A DNA stretch of 64,000 bases. Origin: Phascolarctos cinereus (lineage: Eukaryota > Chordata > Mammalia > Diprotodontia > Phascolarctidae). Made by a program: the position numbers and the translations under genes. The notes beneath the pieces are model-generated. The model was not told where the DNA came from and did not search any database. It saw only the letters and a list, made by a program, of their open reading frames with translations. Location of the stretch: assembly GCF_002099425.1 (NCBI RefSeq), contig NW_018343991.1:13583001-13647000 (forward strand). The letters run 5' to 3'. Shown here in pieces: positions 10,606 to 22,210 of the stretch; positions within the stretch are counted from its first letter, which is position 1; each line of letters opens with the position of its first letter.

Positions 10606-13600
10606 TTACTGGGGAGGGAATTCTGGGAAGATGGTGGAATAGGTCAGAAAACTTTCGGCTCTACAAATCTCCTCCACTAAAAAAGACAGAACATTGCCAC
10701 AGAGCAGCAGAAATAAAGAAGGGGCAATTGTCCTTCTAAGACAATCTGAGAAGACCCCAGGAAAGACCCGACCTCCAAAGGTGGAGATTTGGCTTGAGTG
10801 AAATGCAAACACCTCCAGGATGCAGCTTCAGCCTTAGAAGCTTTCATTTTGTGGGTAATGTGGGGGTCTGATGACTGAGTGGGAGAAGATTGAAGGACTT
10901 TCCACTGTTGAGGGATGCCAAACACAGCTGTGTTGACCAGATGCAACCTGAGACTGTGGGTGTTGGAAGAAGGAGCTAGCACACACCCAGGGAGTGTAAT
11001 AGCGAGGGACAGAGACCCTGCTGGCTATTGGCACTTGCAAGGGAGCAGAGTCCCTGATTTCAGTTCCAGGGCAGAGAGGACAGCTGTAGTTTGCAGCCGC
11101 TGGAGGGATGGCAGGGAGCAAGATCATTTGCAGGACAGTGTGGCTGTGGGCCCTAGACATGCCTTAGGAGTGGAGAGAAAAGCCCAAGGTTGGCCCTGAG
11201 ACAGACCTCAGAAAATAACAGTAAGAAGGACCTGAGACTTGGGACATCATTCCTCATACCTCAGGGCTACAACTCGATTACACTAACAGCTGCTAAAAAT
11301 AAAATAAAACAAAAAATAAGTACATAAAAATGAGTAAGCAAAGGAGAAAGAACCCAACCATAGATAGTTACTATGGGAATAGAGAAGATTTGAGTTCATA
11401 TTCAGAGGAAGATAAGGAAGCTAAAACAGCCACTTCTTTTTCAATGAGAAACATCAAGTGGTCCCCAGCACAAAAAGAATTCTTGGAAGAACTTAAAAAG
11501 AACTTTTAAAAAATCAAATAAAAGAGATTGAGGAAAAATTGAAAAAAAAATAAGAGCAATCCAAGAAAATCAAGAAAATTATGAAAAGAAAGTCAACTAA
11601 CTTGAAATAGAGAATCAAAACCTTAAGGGAGAAAATAATTCCTTGAAAACTAGAACTGGGAAAGGGGAAGCTAGTGACATTCTAAGATGCTAAGAAATCA
11701 TAAAATGAAATCAAAAGAATGAAATAATAGAAGAGAAAGTAAAACATCTCATCAGAAAAACAATGGATCTGGAGAACACATTGAGGAGAAATAATATAAA
11801 AATAGTTGGACTACCTGAATGATACTATAAAAAAATCTTGATACAATATTACAAGAAAATATCGAGGAAAATTTCCCTGAGGTTCTAGAACAAGAAGGCA
11901 AAGCAGAAATAGAAAAAAATCTGCTGATCACCATCTGAAAGAGAACCCAGGAAGAAAACTTACAGGAATAGCATAGCCTAGTTTCAAAGCTCCTAGGTTA
12001 AGGGGAAAATACTGGGAGCAAAAAGGAAAAGACAATTTAAATATCATGGAGCTACAATAAGGATTACACAAGACCTAGCAGCTACTACCTTGAAGAACCA
12101 CAGATCTTGGAATACTATACTCTGTAGAGCAAAAGAGCTGGGATTATGACCAAGGGTAATTTAACTCAGCAAAATTAAGTATAATCCTGCAAGGGGGGGG
12201 GAAAGTATATTAAATGAATTGAAAGACTTCCAGGTTTTTGTGACAAAACCCCCAAAACTTAAGGGAAAATTTGACATATAAAATCCAGGCAAAATATAAT
12301 GTAAACATTAAAGACCATTTATAAGAGACTCAATAAAGTCAAATTGTTTACTTCGTGTATGTGAAAATATTAGCAAGCTTGCTATGATTGTCATCATTAC
12401 TTGGGAAGTTTGAAAGAAAGGCTTGGGCTGAGCTAAGTATGATGGGGTGATTCTAAAAAAAACATGTAGAGAGAGATAAAAAGAAGTAATTATCTCAAAC
12501 AAATGAGGAATAAAAGGAAAACTGGATACAGAAGAAGCTAGTGGGGGAAAGTTGGGTGGTGCTGGAACCTTACTTTCATTAGGAATTAGGGTTAAAGAGG
12601 GAATGGGATTTTACATATGTGTGCATGTGTGTGTGCATGTACACATATATGTGTGTATGTATGTATAAAAGTCTTCTAAATTCAGAAAGAAATAAGAGGG
12701 CAAAAGAATAAGGGGGAGAGAGGATAAGGGAGAGACTTTTAGAGGGGTGGGTAGGTTAAGGAATAGGAAGGCAAGGTAGTGGGTAGAAGTGAAGCAGAGG
12801 AGTGAGGAGGGACAGGGTAAATAGGGGTGAGAAGGATAGTGAGGAAAAATAGGAAGGAGGAAAATACACAACAAGTAATTGTAGTTTAGAATGTGAGTGC
12901 TAATGAAGTTACCCATAAAACAGAAATGGATAGCAGATTAAAAATTTGAATTCAACTATATGTTGCTTTCAGGAAACGTTATAAAAATGAGAGATATACA
13001 CAAAGATAAAATAAAGGGTAGGAGTAGAATTTATTATGTAAAAAAAGCAGAGATAGTAATCATGATCTCAGACAAAGTTATAATAGATTTAATCAAATGT
13101 GAAAAATAGAAAAATTACACTATATGTCAATAATATTATTCAATATTGTTTTGGACCATTTAAAATACTTAGGCAGTATAAAATACCTGAGTGTATACCT
13201 GTCAAAACAGACATAGAAACCATATAAATATAAACATAAAATACTTTTTGTACAAGTAAACTCAGTTCTAAATAATTGAAGTAATATGTATTGTTCATGG
13301 GTAGGTAAAGCCTATACAATTTTTAAATGACAATTTTACCTAACTAATCTATTTATTCAATGTCATTCCAATTAAATCACTAAAAAATTATTTTACTGAG
13401 TTAGAAAAAAATAACAAAGTTCATTTGGAAGAATAAAAGGTCAGGAACTTCAAAGAAACCAAGAAAAAGAAATAAAGGAATTAGATTCAGCAGCATCAGA
13501 CATTAAACTATATTATAAGGGAGATCACTGTTAAAGTGTAAAAAGGATAATTTTGATTATTTTAAATTAAAATTTTCTTGTATAAATAAAAACTAGATAG

Positions 13601-14195
13601 CCAAGAACAGAAGGAATGCAGAAAATTGGGGGAAAAACCTTTCATAGACAGTCTCTTAGGATGTGATTGGGTAGAATACTGCTGTGGTGTAGGAAATGAT
13701 GAGTTGGTTGATTTAGAAAAAGATGGAAAGACTTGAATTTATGAAGGAAGATACTATCCACCTCCAGAGAAAGAGATGACAGATGGAAATAAGCATAGTA
13801 TGGTCTGATATATATGTGTATGAGTGTATATGTATGTGTTTATAGATATCAATGCATGAGTGTGTGTGTGTTTGTGTGTGTATATATGTATATACATCTC
13901 CATGCTTAGTTGTAGCCTTCTTTAGGGTGAGGGGTTGGGGGAGGAAAGGGAAAAAATAAAGTAAAAAGTGCACAGCAGAGAACAAAAGAAAACCAACAAG
14001 GAAGTGAAGAAAAGCTGGGCAGCTTTGAAAACAATATGTAGTATTTATTATACAGGTTTTCTTGAAATGGAAATTTATTGTTTTATATTGAATTCTCTCT
14101 TATGGTCTGTTGTGCACATGGCAATGTTTTTTTTTTCTTTTCTCATTTTGTATTTAAGTTTAAAATAAAAAACATTAAATAAGATTTTTTAAAAA
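10606..14195 (+). mobile_element. ORF2-poor L1 derivative (HAL1-like)
   Basis: Starts with an L1 5' UTR-like segment ('gggaagatggtgga'). An ORF1 start follows at 11330: the frame reads MSKQRRKNPTIDSYYG and then EEDKEAKTA, with a WSPAQKEFLEEL segment before decay. The coiled-coil and RRM portion (about 11.5-12.0 kb) is frame-broken. After a non-coding middle (12.0-12.9 kb) there is only a short region related to ORF2 or its spacer (12.9-13.56 kb), then a 3' UTR (13.56-14.19 kb) ending in A-rich sequence. Most of ORF2 is absent. It shares this layout with the copy at 33.3 kb. Confidence 0.75.
12603..12666. repeat. Impure (GT)n/(TA)n tract
   Basis: Interrupted GTGT/GTAT repeats inside the L1 derivative. 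A second impure tract lies at about 13806-13897. Confidence 0.7.
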
Positions 14196-14439
14196 GATTC
14201 ATTGACTAATTCATTGATTGCAGGCCATCTAGCTCTAGGTAGCAGCAGATAGTTTTACTGAAAACTTCTTCTTCTGTCAAAGGCCTGTGGTTTATTCTAA
14301 GAAGTCAGCAGCCTCTCTGTGTGCATAGGCTGGACTTTATGGCCTCTGAGGGAAAATTTTTTGCTCCTTGGAAAATTCCAAGCTTTTTGGACAGAAGGAG
14401 CACCAGAGCAACCATGATCAGATTCCAAAAATAATAATA
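14196..14439. other. Unassigned
   Basis: No repeat or frame recognised between the L1 derivative and the next MIR. Confidence 0.35.
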
Positions 14440-14642
14440 AAAGCTCCCATGGTTACAAAGCTTTGCAGCTTATGGTACATTTTCTTCTGAGATATGGGGT
14501 ATAGATGCTGTTATTCCTGTGTTGCAGAGAAAGAAAATGAAGCTAAAAGTTCAAGCAACTCATATTGTTCTAGCTAGCAAGGGCCAGAACTAGGATTGAG
14601 ATTCACATCCTTTGGTTCCAAGTTAGATGTTCTTTCTCCTAA
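14440..14642 (-). mobile_element. MIR, antisense, diverged
   Basis: Contains 'atgctgttattcctgtgttgcag', 'ttcaagcaactcatattg' and 'tagctagcaagggccagaac', a strongly diverged antisense MIR. Confidence 0.6.
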
Positions 14643-15010
14643 ACTCCCTACTCTCTTTTTTCTCCATTTCTCCATTTCTTACTGATGTCTTTTTTTCTTT
14701 CCAAAGTAGCTTCCCATTACACTCTCCTCAACCTAATGAAATCCCCCTTACAATCAAGAAAAAGAGCTGTGTGTAACGCATCAACAAAGCTCCTGGAATC
14801 AGACAGTCTATGCTGTATTCCCCACCCAGAATTCCCCACCTGTTACATCCTCTCCACTCTGTAATCAAGCTGGTTCACTACAATTAATATTAAGTGAAGC
14901 TGACTTAGTGTTGGTTTAATTTACAATATTGTGGTTGTTGTATATGGGGTTCTCTTGGTTCTATTTTCTTCACTATGCACTCGTCCAAGTCTCATCGTGT
15001 ATCTCTGAAT
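14643..15010. other. Mostly unassigned, possible L1 scrap
   Basis: The last 100 bp ('gttctcttggttctattttcttcactatgcac') resemble the antisense L1 3' region. The first part is AT-rich and unassigned, with an 'acaattaatattaag' core. Confidence 0.35.
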
Positions 15011-15570
15011 TCAACCAGTCAATAAGCCAGCATTTATTAAGTACTTTATTATGTGCCAGGAACTGTGACAAGTGCTAAGGCTACAAAGACAAAAGTGAAA
15101 ATGTCCCTGCCCTCAAGAAACTTATAGTCAAGCTATGACTTGTACATATATTAAAAATAAATAAAAGTTAATTTTGAAAGGAAGGATCTAGCAGCTAGGG
15201 GGAATCGAGGAAACCTTCATATAGAAGGCGGTGCTTGAGGTGAGCATTGAAAGAAACTAGAGATTCTAAGAGGTGCAGGTAAAGAGAGAGTGCATACCAG
15301 GCATGAGGAACAGCCAGTGAAAAGGCAAGGAGATGGGAGATGAGATGTTATGTGTGAGGAATAGCAAGAAAACCAGTTTGGCTGGACCGTAGAGTTCGGG
15401 AAGGGAAGTGACATGTAACAAAACTGGAAGGAAGCCGGATTGTAAAAGGCTTTACCTGCCATATGGAGGAATTTATATTCCATCCATGAAGAAACAGGGC
15501 AGCCAATAAACTGTAGTTTGTTGAGTAAGAGATACAGGGGTGGGGAGACATGGTCAGATCTGCACTTAAA
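15011..15570 (-). mobile_element. L2 LINE 3' part, antisense
   Basis: 'catttattaagtactttattatgtgcc' and 'cctgccctcaagaaacttatagtc', then 'gtgcttgaggtgagc' and 'gcataccaggcatgagg', are in the correct antisense L2 order. The internal stop-rich minus frame has no intact RT. Confidence 0.85.
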
Positions 15571-16252
15571 TTTTTTTTAATATTTGGAAGCTACCAAACA
15601 CCAGCAAACACGAACACTTGCACATACAAAGAAGAACATCAAAATGGGATTGTTACACATGAAACTACAAAGTTCCACCGTAAACAGTTTGGCTCTTTTT
15701 TTTTTCCATTAAAGAATACAATGCATTTAACACATTGGTTGCACAGCTTTCCTACTTGTCTGTATTTCTCTCCAAACCTCCTCTTCTGGGTCTTTAAGAA
15801 AAAACAAACCACTTCACATTGCCATTCTTACTCTTTGCTCTCCTTTTTTACATCGCTGTCATACCTTCTATCCCCTCCAATTGTCCCCTCCCCCAAGAAA
15901 CATCCTCCTTGGTAATCGATATGTGTAGTCAAGCGAGATAAATCCCCACTTTGGCCTTGTCTGAAAATACATGTTTCATTCAGCACCTCTAATCCATCAC
16001 GCCTCTGTCAGGAGGCGGGTACTATGCTTCATCATCAGTCCTTAGATTTGTGGTGGGTCTTTCCCTTGATTAGGGTTCTTAAGTCTTTCAAATGTGTTTT
16101 TCTTTATGTGACAGTGCCTACATTGGCTCTTACTGCCTGAAAGCCGTATATGTTATATTTCACCCCTCCCATAGGGTTCTCTGATCCCCTTAAGGAGGTC
16201 GGGGGGTGGGGTGTCCAGTTTCTGTAGCATTGGCTCAAGTGTGTCTTTCCAA

Positions 16253-16783
16253 TTGTAGAGGGGGTCCCCGACACCCCAGTTCCAAGTAACCACTTAACAG
16301 TTGGATTAACTTTCACAAAGGAATACTTATTTCAAAGGTATAGCAATAACAAACAAAACACCATCACCACCTCCCCCAGCATCTGGAGGACATAACCCCC
16401 CATACCACCTCATTTTCAGAGGAGGAGAGCAGAATTAGGTTCACAGCTTAGCTTAGCTCCTAAATTGCATAGTCCTACACATTTGTAATCCAAAGCTCCC
16501 ATTGGGTTTAAGACTCAGATATCCCGGCTTCTCAGGGTTTCCTTGCTAGACCAGCAGCAACATCTGGCCTGGGACGTTGTCGCCTGCACCTCGAACTTAA
16601 AAGGACGAACAAAACAGAACAGACCAAAACTCCACGCCTGTTTCCTGGAGCCAGAGGATCTAAAGAGGGAAGGGAAGAAGGATGAGTTGGCCTCATCCTC
16701 ACCCAGCTCAGTTCATGGTGCCAATGCTGTGTGCGAATAGGGCCTTCACCCCTGTGGACACAGCTAGAGATAGAGACAGAATG

Positions 16784-16863
<80 letters not shown>

Positions 16864-17090
16864 ACACAGAGACAGAGAGAGAGACACACACAGAGAGACA
16901 GAAAGAGACAGAGACACAGAGACAGAGAGAGACAGAGACAGAGACAGAGAGACTGTCCCATTCTAATAGTTTAAAGATGCAACTAGTTTTGACTACCCAG
17001 ACAGCGGAAAGAGGCTGCTTCCACCCACATGGTAGAGAATCCCAGAATGTCTTTTCCCAGAAGCAAGGCCCCCAATCTCAGATGATCAGA
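16253..17090 (-). mobile_element. Probable endogenous retrovirus LTR fossil, antisense
   Basis: On the minus strand the left edge reads as an LTR 3' end ('tcggggaccccctctaca'), with an A(A)TAAG/T-type polyadenylation region shortly upstream. No internal retroviral genes adjoin it, so it looks like a solo LTR. Family unresolved; outer boundary approximate. A GA microsatellite has expanded within it. It is younger than the L1 that it splits. Confidence 0.45.
16789..16952. repeat. (GA)n microsatellite
   Basis: About 35 pure GA units (16789-16858), then an impure GACAGA-type extension to about 16952. Confidence 0.97.
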
Positions 17091-17098
17091 GCATGCAC

Positions 17099-17283
17099 AA
17101 AGAAAGGTAGGGCTTATATGAATCAATGCAGAATAAAATGAACGAAACAATGAGTGCAATTTATAAAATTATTCCAACAAAGCCTTCTTACGTTTGCAAT
17201 GTTGGAATCATTTATAAATTGTACACATGATTCTGTTCACTTTATCCTGAATCAGTTCATGTAAGCCCTACCAACTTTCTTTG
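17099..17283. repeat. Inverted repeat, 81-84 bp arms, 20 bp loop
   Basis: The left arm 17099-17179 and right arm 17200-17283 are reverse complements at roughly 80-85 percent by eye. Both arms match the L1 3' region ('catgaactgat' type segment), left in sense and right in antisense. The right arm belongs to the surrounding antisense L1. The left arm is an extra, inverted piece. Transcribed from either strand it would fold into a long hairpin. Confidence 0.85.
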
Positions 17284-17584
17284 AAATTATCCCTTATGCC
17301 ATATCTTGCAGTGCAATAATATTCTATTCTATCCATATACCATTTAGCCATTCTCCAACTGATGGATATCCCTTGAGTTTCTAGTTCTTTGTTACAACAA
17401 AAAAGCGACGATATGAATATATTTCTACATATGAATCCTTCCCCCCTTTCTTTGATCTCTTTGGAGTATTACTGGCTCAAAGGGTAGATATAATTTAGTG
17501 ATTGGGGGCGAGGAGGGGACATAGTTCCAAATTGCTTCCAGGACCATCCCCTCCAACAACTGTCATTTTCTTATTTTTCATATG

Positions 17585-18207
17585 TGAGAAATAATTCATT
17601 TAGACACTTACTCTATTCCAATCAGTATGAATCAGTTTGATATTCTACATGAATCATATAGGGATAGATAGGTTCTTATAATGGGCCTCAAACTTTAATG
17701 TAATGTTCACTACTTGTTTACCAAGTTGAGGCTCACTTGTGCAACCACAAGAATGCTGACAAAGATATCTCCATCCTGTTTTACTCAAGTTCCACATCCA
17801 AACCTGGCATGGATGGAATGCTTTGACTTTGGAAAGTCCCCCAACTTATTTTTGTGCTTCCAGACCATTCTTTCTTGTCCAACACAAGCAGGTGACCATT
17901 TTATGACCACTTAGTGAAGATGCTCCATGCTTCACCCTCTCTCCCCCCCGCTAATATGTCATTTTGGGCCCTGAAGAGCAAGGTCTATCAACCAATGAGA
18001 TTCTGTATTTTTACAGTGCCTCTTTTGCATATGCGAATGTCGAACCCTATAAAAACAAAGTACTGGAAGAAGGGGGTTCTCATATCATGATGAAGATCTA
18101 AGATTCACTTTATTAGAGGGGACCATGGACCCTTTAATAAAGTATCATTGGCTCAGAGCTCTGCCTCAGTCTCTTTAATTGTAGGTTAGATAATTTTAAT
18201 CTCCACA
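17585..18207 (+). mobile_element. Probable endogenous retrovirus solo LTR fossil
   Basis: A roughly 620-bp block inside the antisense L1, bounded by TG...CA. It has an LTR-like layout: a U3-like region, a CCTATAAAAAC TATA box near 18050, an R region, AATAAA near 18138, and a 'ctctgcctcagtctctttaatt' U5-like stretch. No gag, pol or env sequence adjoins. Target duplications were not clear. Family unknown. It must be younger than the host L1. Confidence 0.6.
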
Positions 18208-19345
18208 CACCTTTGCTAATCTGACTGGTGTGAGGTAAAACCTCAGAATTTTTAAAATTTGCATTTCTCTTATTAGTGACTTGGAACATTGTTTCCTATG
18301 ACTGTTGATATTTTTTCCTTCTTTTAAGAACTTCTTGTTCATAATCTATTGGGAAACAGTTTTTGTCATTATTATTTTATTCAGTTCACTTGGATATGAG
18401 ACCTTTGTTGGAGAAATGACTATAAAGCTTTTTTTTTGCTCAGTTAACTATTTCTCTTTTAACTGCTTTGATTTTATTTGTGCAAACGTGTTTCAAATGT
18501 CTGTTTTACCTCCTATACTCCTCTTAATCCTTTGTTGAGCCAAGGACTCGTTTGCTATCCATAGTTTTAAAAATTATATGCTTCTCTGCTCTTCTAATTT
18601 GTTTATGATATGACATGTTGGTCTAAATCCATCTTCTGCTAGATTCATCTCTAGTTTTCCCAGCAATTTCTTGTTGAATAGTGAATCCTTCCTTTAGCAG
18701 CTCATCAGACCTGCACAATCATTTTGGCAACTCTGTGGAGGCAGAGGCTGGATTGGAGTAAGGAGACACCGAAGGCAGGGAGACTAATTAAGAGGCTATT
18801 GCAATAGTCCAGGTTAGATGTAATAAGGGCCAGAGCTAGGGTGGTGGCTGTGCAAGTGGAGAGAAGGGAATGAATAACCAGAGATGTCCTGGAGTTAGAA
18901 TTAACAAAATTTGGGCAACTGATTGGCTATGAAGGGTGATAAAAAGTGAGGAAACCTAAGCGACCGGAAGGATGGTGGTGTCCTTGACAGAAATAGAAAG
19001 TTTAGGAAAGGGATGAGTGTTGGTGGGGAAAGGTAGTGACACACTGAGTTTGAGATGCCTATGGGACAGCCAGTTTAAAGCGCTCAATAGGAAGTTGGTG
19101 ATAATCCACTAGACTTCAGCAAAGAGACCAGGGCTAGATATATAAATTTGGGAGTCAGCTGCTTTGAGATGATGTCACTAAGAAAGTGTGTAGAGAGAAA
19201 AGAAAGAAGGCCAAGGACAAAACCTTGAGCTACACCCACAGTTAGTGGGTATAACATATCTAATCCTCTAGCAAAGGAGACTGAGAAGTAGTGGTCAGAC
19301 AAGTCAGAGGAAAACGAGGAGAGAGAAGTGCCACAAAAACCCATC

Positions 19346-19548
19346 CAGGGGTGGGGAACCTGCAGCCTCGAGGCCACGTGTGGCCTTCCAGGTCCTTGGG
19401 CGCAGCCTTTTGACTGAGTCCAAGTTTTATAGAACAAATCCTTTTATTAAGGAGATTTGTTCTGTGAAGTTTGGATTCAGTCAAAAGGTTGAACCTGAAG
19501 ACCTAGAGGGCCACTCGTGGCCTTGAGGCCAAAGGTTCCCCACCCCTG
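19346..19548. mobile_element. hAT-type MITE, near-perfect palindrome
   Basis: 203 bp with terminal inverted repeats CAGGGGTGGGGAACCT / AGGTTCCCCACCCCTG-like. Further internal complementarity (for example around 'ggacttgttct'-type centre sequence) makes the whole element fold back. It has no coding capacity. TIR type and size fit a hAT (Charlie/OposCharlie-like) MITE. The 8-bp target duplication is not clean (possibly ccatccag/ccatagag). Confidence 0.85.
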
Positions 19549-19567
19549 CCATAGAGTGTGTGGGAGA

Positions 19568-19832
19568 AGAAGGGCAGTTAGGTGGTGTAGTGGATTGTAG
19601 TGGATTCCAAGACTGGAGTCAGGAAGACTCATCTTCCTGAGTTCAAATCTAGCCTCAGACACTTACTACCTGTGTGACCCTGGGCAAGTCACTTAACCCT
19701 GTTTGCCTCAGTTTCCTCATATGTAAAATGAGCTGGAGGAGGAAATGGCAAACCACTCCAGCATCTTTGCCCAGAAAACCCCAAATGGGGTCACAAAGAG
19801 TTAGACACAACTGAAACGACTGAACAAGACAT
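19568..19832 (+). mobile_element. MAR1-like CORE-SINE
   Basis: Full-length copy: 'gggcagttaggtggtgtag' head, with an internal repeat of 'gtagtggatt', CORE 'tgtgtgaccctgggcaagtcac', and a BovB-like tail to 'cgactgaacaag'. Inserted 20 bp from the hAT element. Confidence 0.93.
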
Positions 19833-19904
19833 ACAGGAGGAGAATTTGGATGACAGTGTCAGTGTCAGAAAGGTCACGAAGGAAGAGGACTGAGAAAAAG
19901 GTTA

Positions 19905-20830
19905 TCAGATAATAAACACAAATTCTTTACATTTGATATTTCTTATGACACAATAATATTCCATTACATTAAAATACCATAATTTTGTGTAGACATCCCC
20001 CAGTTGATGAATCCCCTTTAGTTCCATTTTTTTCCCATCACAAAGTGTTGCCATGAATATTTTATTATATATCAGACCTTTCTTTCTGTCATTGATTTCT
20101 TGGAGGCATATGCCCAGTTGTGGGGTTGCTAAGTGATGGCTTAGTGACTTTTCTAGAACAATTTGAAATTGGTTTTTTTTGTTTCGTTTTGTTTTTTGGG
20201 AGGCGAGGCAATGAGGGTTAAGTGATTTACCTAGGGTCATACAGCTAAAACGTGTCAAGTATCTGAGTCCAGATTTGAACTCAAGTCCTCCTGACTGCAG
20301 GGCCAGTGCTCTATCCACTGCACTACCTAGCTGCTCCACACTTTGAAACTGTTTTCCAGGACTACCAGCAGTGCATTAGTGCACCTGCCTTCTCATGACC
20401 TCTCCTACACTCTCTATTTTCATTTATCATCTTTGTCCATTTTGTGAATGTGAAGCTAGGCTTCACTGTTGTTTTAGTTTACATTTCCCTCATTATTAGT
20501 GACTTTGGAACATTTTTTTTCATATGGTTTTTGATAATTTTCATTTCTTCTGAAATCTGCATACCCTTTCACCATTTCTCTGTAGGGAAATGGGTCTTGT
20601 CATATTTTTCTCTCAATTCTCTATGTATCTTGACTCAGAGTCAAAAAACAATTTTCATCAGAGATATTTGATGCAAAGATTTTCTACCTACCTTTCCTTT
20701 CCTATCCTAGGCACATTTGTATTGTTTATGCAAAAGCAGTTTAATTTTATGCGATTAAATTTATCTTTTATGATCAACCAAGCTCTGGCTTGGTTACGAA
20801 TTCTCCCCCTAAACATAGATCTTAGATGTG
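19905..20830 (-). mobile_element. L1, antisense, with SINE insert
   Basis: Antisense L1 3' half ('acaataatattccattacatt', 'ttgatgaatcccctttag', 'agttgtggggttgctaagtg'), resuming after the SINE with 'cagcagtgcattagtgcacctgcc' and 'aagctctggcttggttacgaattctcccc'. Any long minus-strand frame here is a by-product. Confidence 0.85.
20172..20340 (-). mobile_element. WALLSI-like CORE-SINE, antisense
   Basis: A T-rich start, 'gggttaagtgatttacctagggtcat' and 'gcactacctagctgctcc' identify the short-tailed marsupial SINE in reverse, inserted in the antisense L1. Confidence 0.88.
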
Positions 20831-20834
20831 TACT

Positions 20835-21060
20835 ATTCTGTTCTCCTCCTGCCCTGCCTCTTGGTCAACAGGGAGACAATGAGGTACAATAGAAATTCCC
20901 CTGCACCAGAAGAGAGAAGAGCTAAGTCCTAGTCCCCTTCTGTCGAATCACCTCTTTTGGACTTGGTTTTCTCATTAATAAAATGAGGGAGTTGCACTAC
21001 CTGTTCTCTGAAGTCTGTCCTATGACCCATGCTCCTTCTAGCTAGGACATTTCATGCTTC
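20835..21060 (+). mobile_element. MIR, sense, diverged
   Basis: 'gtctagtcccc..gaatcacctc', 'tggttttctcattaataaaatgagg' and a 'ctctgaagtctgtcc' tail mark a diverged sense MIR. Confidence 0.65.
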
Positions 21061-21189
21061 TCACCCTTGCCAGGTAAGATCAGGTCCCTTTCCCAGTTCA
21101 GGGAAAAATCAAGGGATAGCTTGGCTTTAATTTACAGGATGAAGATTATCACCTCTTGTCTAATCTTTCCCTATGCTGACCCAGAGCCA

Positions 21190-21370
21190 GGGAAAACAGA
21201 AGCTGGAAAGGATCTCTGAGGACACCCAGATGGCTTCATTTTATAGATTGAGAATACTGAGGCCCAGAGAGAGAAAGTGATTTGCCCGAGGTCATGCAGA
21301 GCTGGGATGGGAATCCAGGTCTGCCCATGCCCAGGACCCTTTCCACTGCCCATTCTGCCACTCTTTCATG
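21190..21370 (-). mobile_element. MIR-type SINE, antisense
   Basis: 'tgaggcccagagagagaaagtgatttgcccgagg' type order and 'gaatccaggtctgcc' show an antisense MIR-class SINE. Confidence 0.7.
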
Positions 21371-22085
21371 CTGTTCAGTAGACTCAGAGATTATTCTTCC
21401 CTCGGGGCTGACAGCTCAGGCTCCCTGGCAGCAGAAACAGGAGCAGGCCCGGTCAGACCCACTTCTGACAGAAACTAACAAACAAAAAATGAATATGTGA
21501 ACATGAATTCTCTTGATCAACCATTTGAGAAATAAAGGCTTTCACACAACCTAGGGCACTTATCCTTGTCCCAAGTGGGAGAAGAATGTGTTCTTTCTCT
21601 GGCTAAAGCTCTTTCCCCTTTCCTTGAAGCACCCCCTCCCCCAGTCACAAGTCAGGTTTATTTACTGCACTAGAGCCTCAGTGAGGCCACCGACTCTCTG
21701 AAAAGCCTTCTATCAAACATTCAATAATTATTCATGCACCTCCCTAGGTCTCCACTGCAAGCGGCAGTGGGGACAGGAGATAGCTTGGCTGGACCTGATT
21801 CTAAATAGCACCAGTCTTCCCTTCCTAAGCAGCTGCCCCAGTGAGGCCTCCTTCCCACCATCCCCACTTAAACAATCATTTGTAGCCCGGGGGCATCCTG
21901 GTGGGTCCCTTGGCAGGTCAGGGGCCAGGGAATCTTGCCTGTCATTGCAGATGGAGCAGAAGTGGGATGGATCTGGAGAAATTCTTTTCTTCTCTGTAAA
22001 AGAAGAGCATTAGAGTCCATCTTTAAGGTTTATCCCAGATCTAAATTTGTAATCTATGTTCTAAGGTCATAGATTATGACCTATG
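21371..22085. other. Repeat-poor block, no gene seen
   Basis: No repeat family is recognised. The sub-block 21650-21790 is AT-rich with 'caataattattcatgcacc', a homeobox-type core, and could be conserved non-coding sequence. No splice-bounded frame found. Confidence 0.35.
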
Positions 22086-22210
22086 ATCTGTAATAGAAGG
22101 TTGATTGTTGTCCTTCATTTTCGAAAAGGACCAAAATATCATTACCATGTTAGAGTCAAGGTACAGGGTGTCTGATTGTGGCTGATCAGACCAACATGAC
22201 CTCGGAAGGT
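22085..22210 (-). mobile_element. LINE tail (same family as 8.65 kb), antisense
   Basis: 'ttgttgtccttcattttcgaaaaggacc' and 'tgactgatcagacc'-type text repeat the 8650-8750 fragment. Only the 3' end is present. Confidence 0.7.

Larger units (their letters stand above)
15571..18690 (-). mobile_element. L1, antisense, split in three pieces
   Basis: Pieces at 15571-16106, about 17190-17584 and about 18208-18690 are consecutive parts of one antisense L1 3' half. They run from the poly-T start and 'catcacgcctctgtcaggaggcggg', through 'ccattctccaactgatggatatccc', to 'ctgactggtgtgaggtaaaacc' and 'ttgttgaatagtgaatcc'. The gaps are filled by sequence that looks like retroviral LTRs. Frames are decayed. 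Confidence 0.75.
18690..19905 (-). mobile_element. L2 LINE, antisense, with hAT and SINE inserts
   Basis: Contains 'aggctattgcaatagtccagg', 'gatggtggtgtccttgacag' and 'gatgcctatgggacagcc', then a decayed RT motif near 19200-19260 where the minus frame shows LTVGVAQGFVLGLL, a relic of GVPQGSVLGPLL. It is interrupted by a hAT MITE (19346-19548) and a SINE (19568-19832). Confidence 0.85.

Noticed and set aside
16532-16966. Frames of 65-119 codons with Arg-Glu or Ser-Leu runs
   Set aside because: They arise from the GA microsatellite inside an LTR-like fossil.
19905-20339. 144-codon minus-strand frame
   Set aside because: It crosses from antisense L1 into an antisense SINE. No gene could have this structure.
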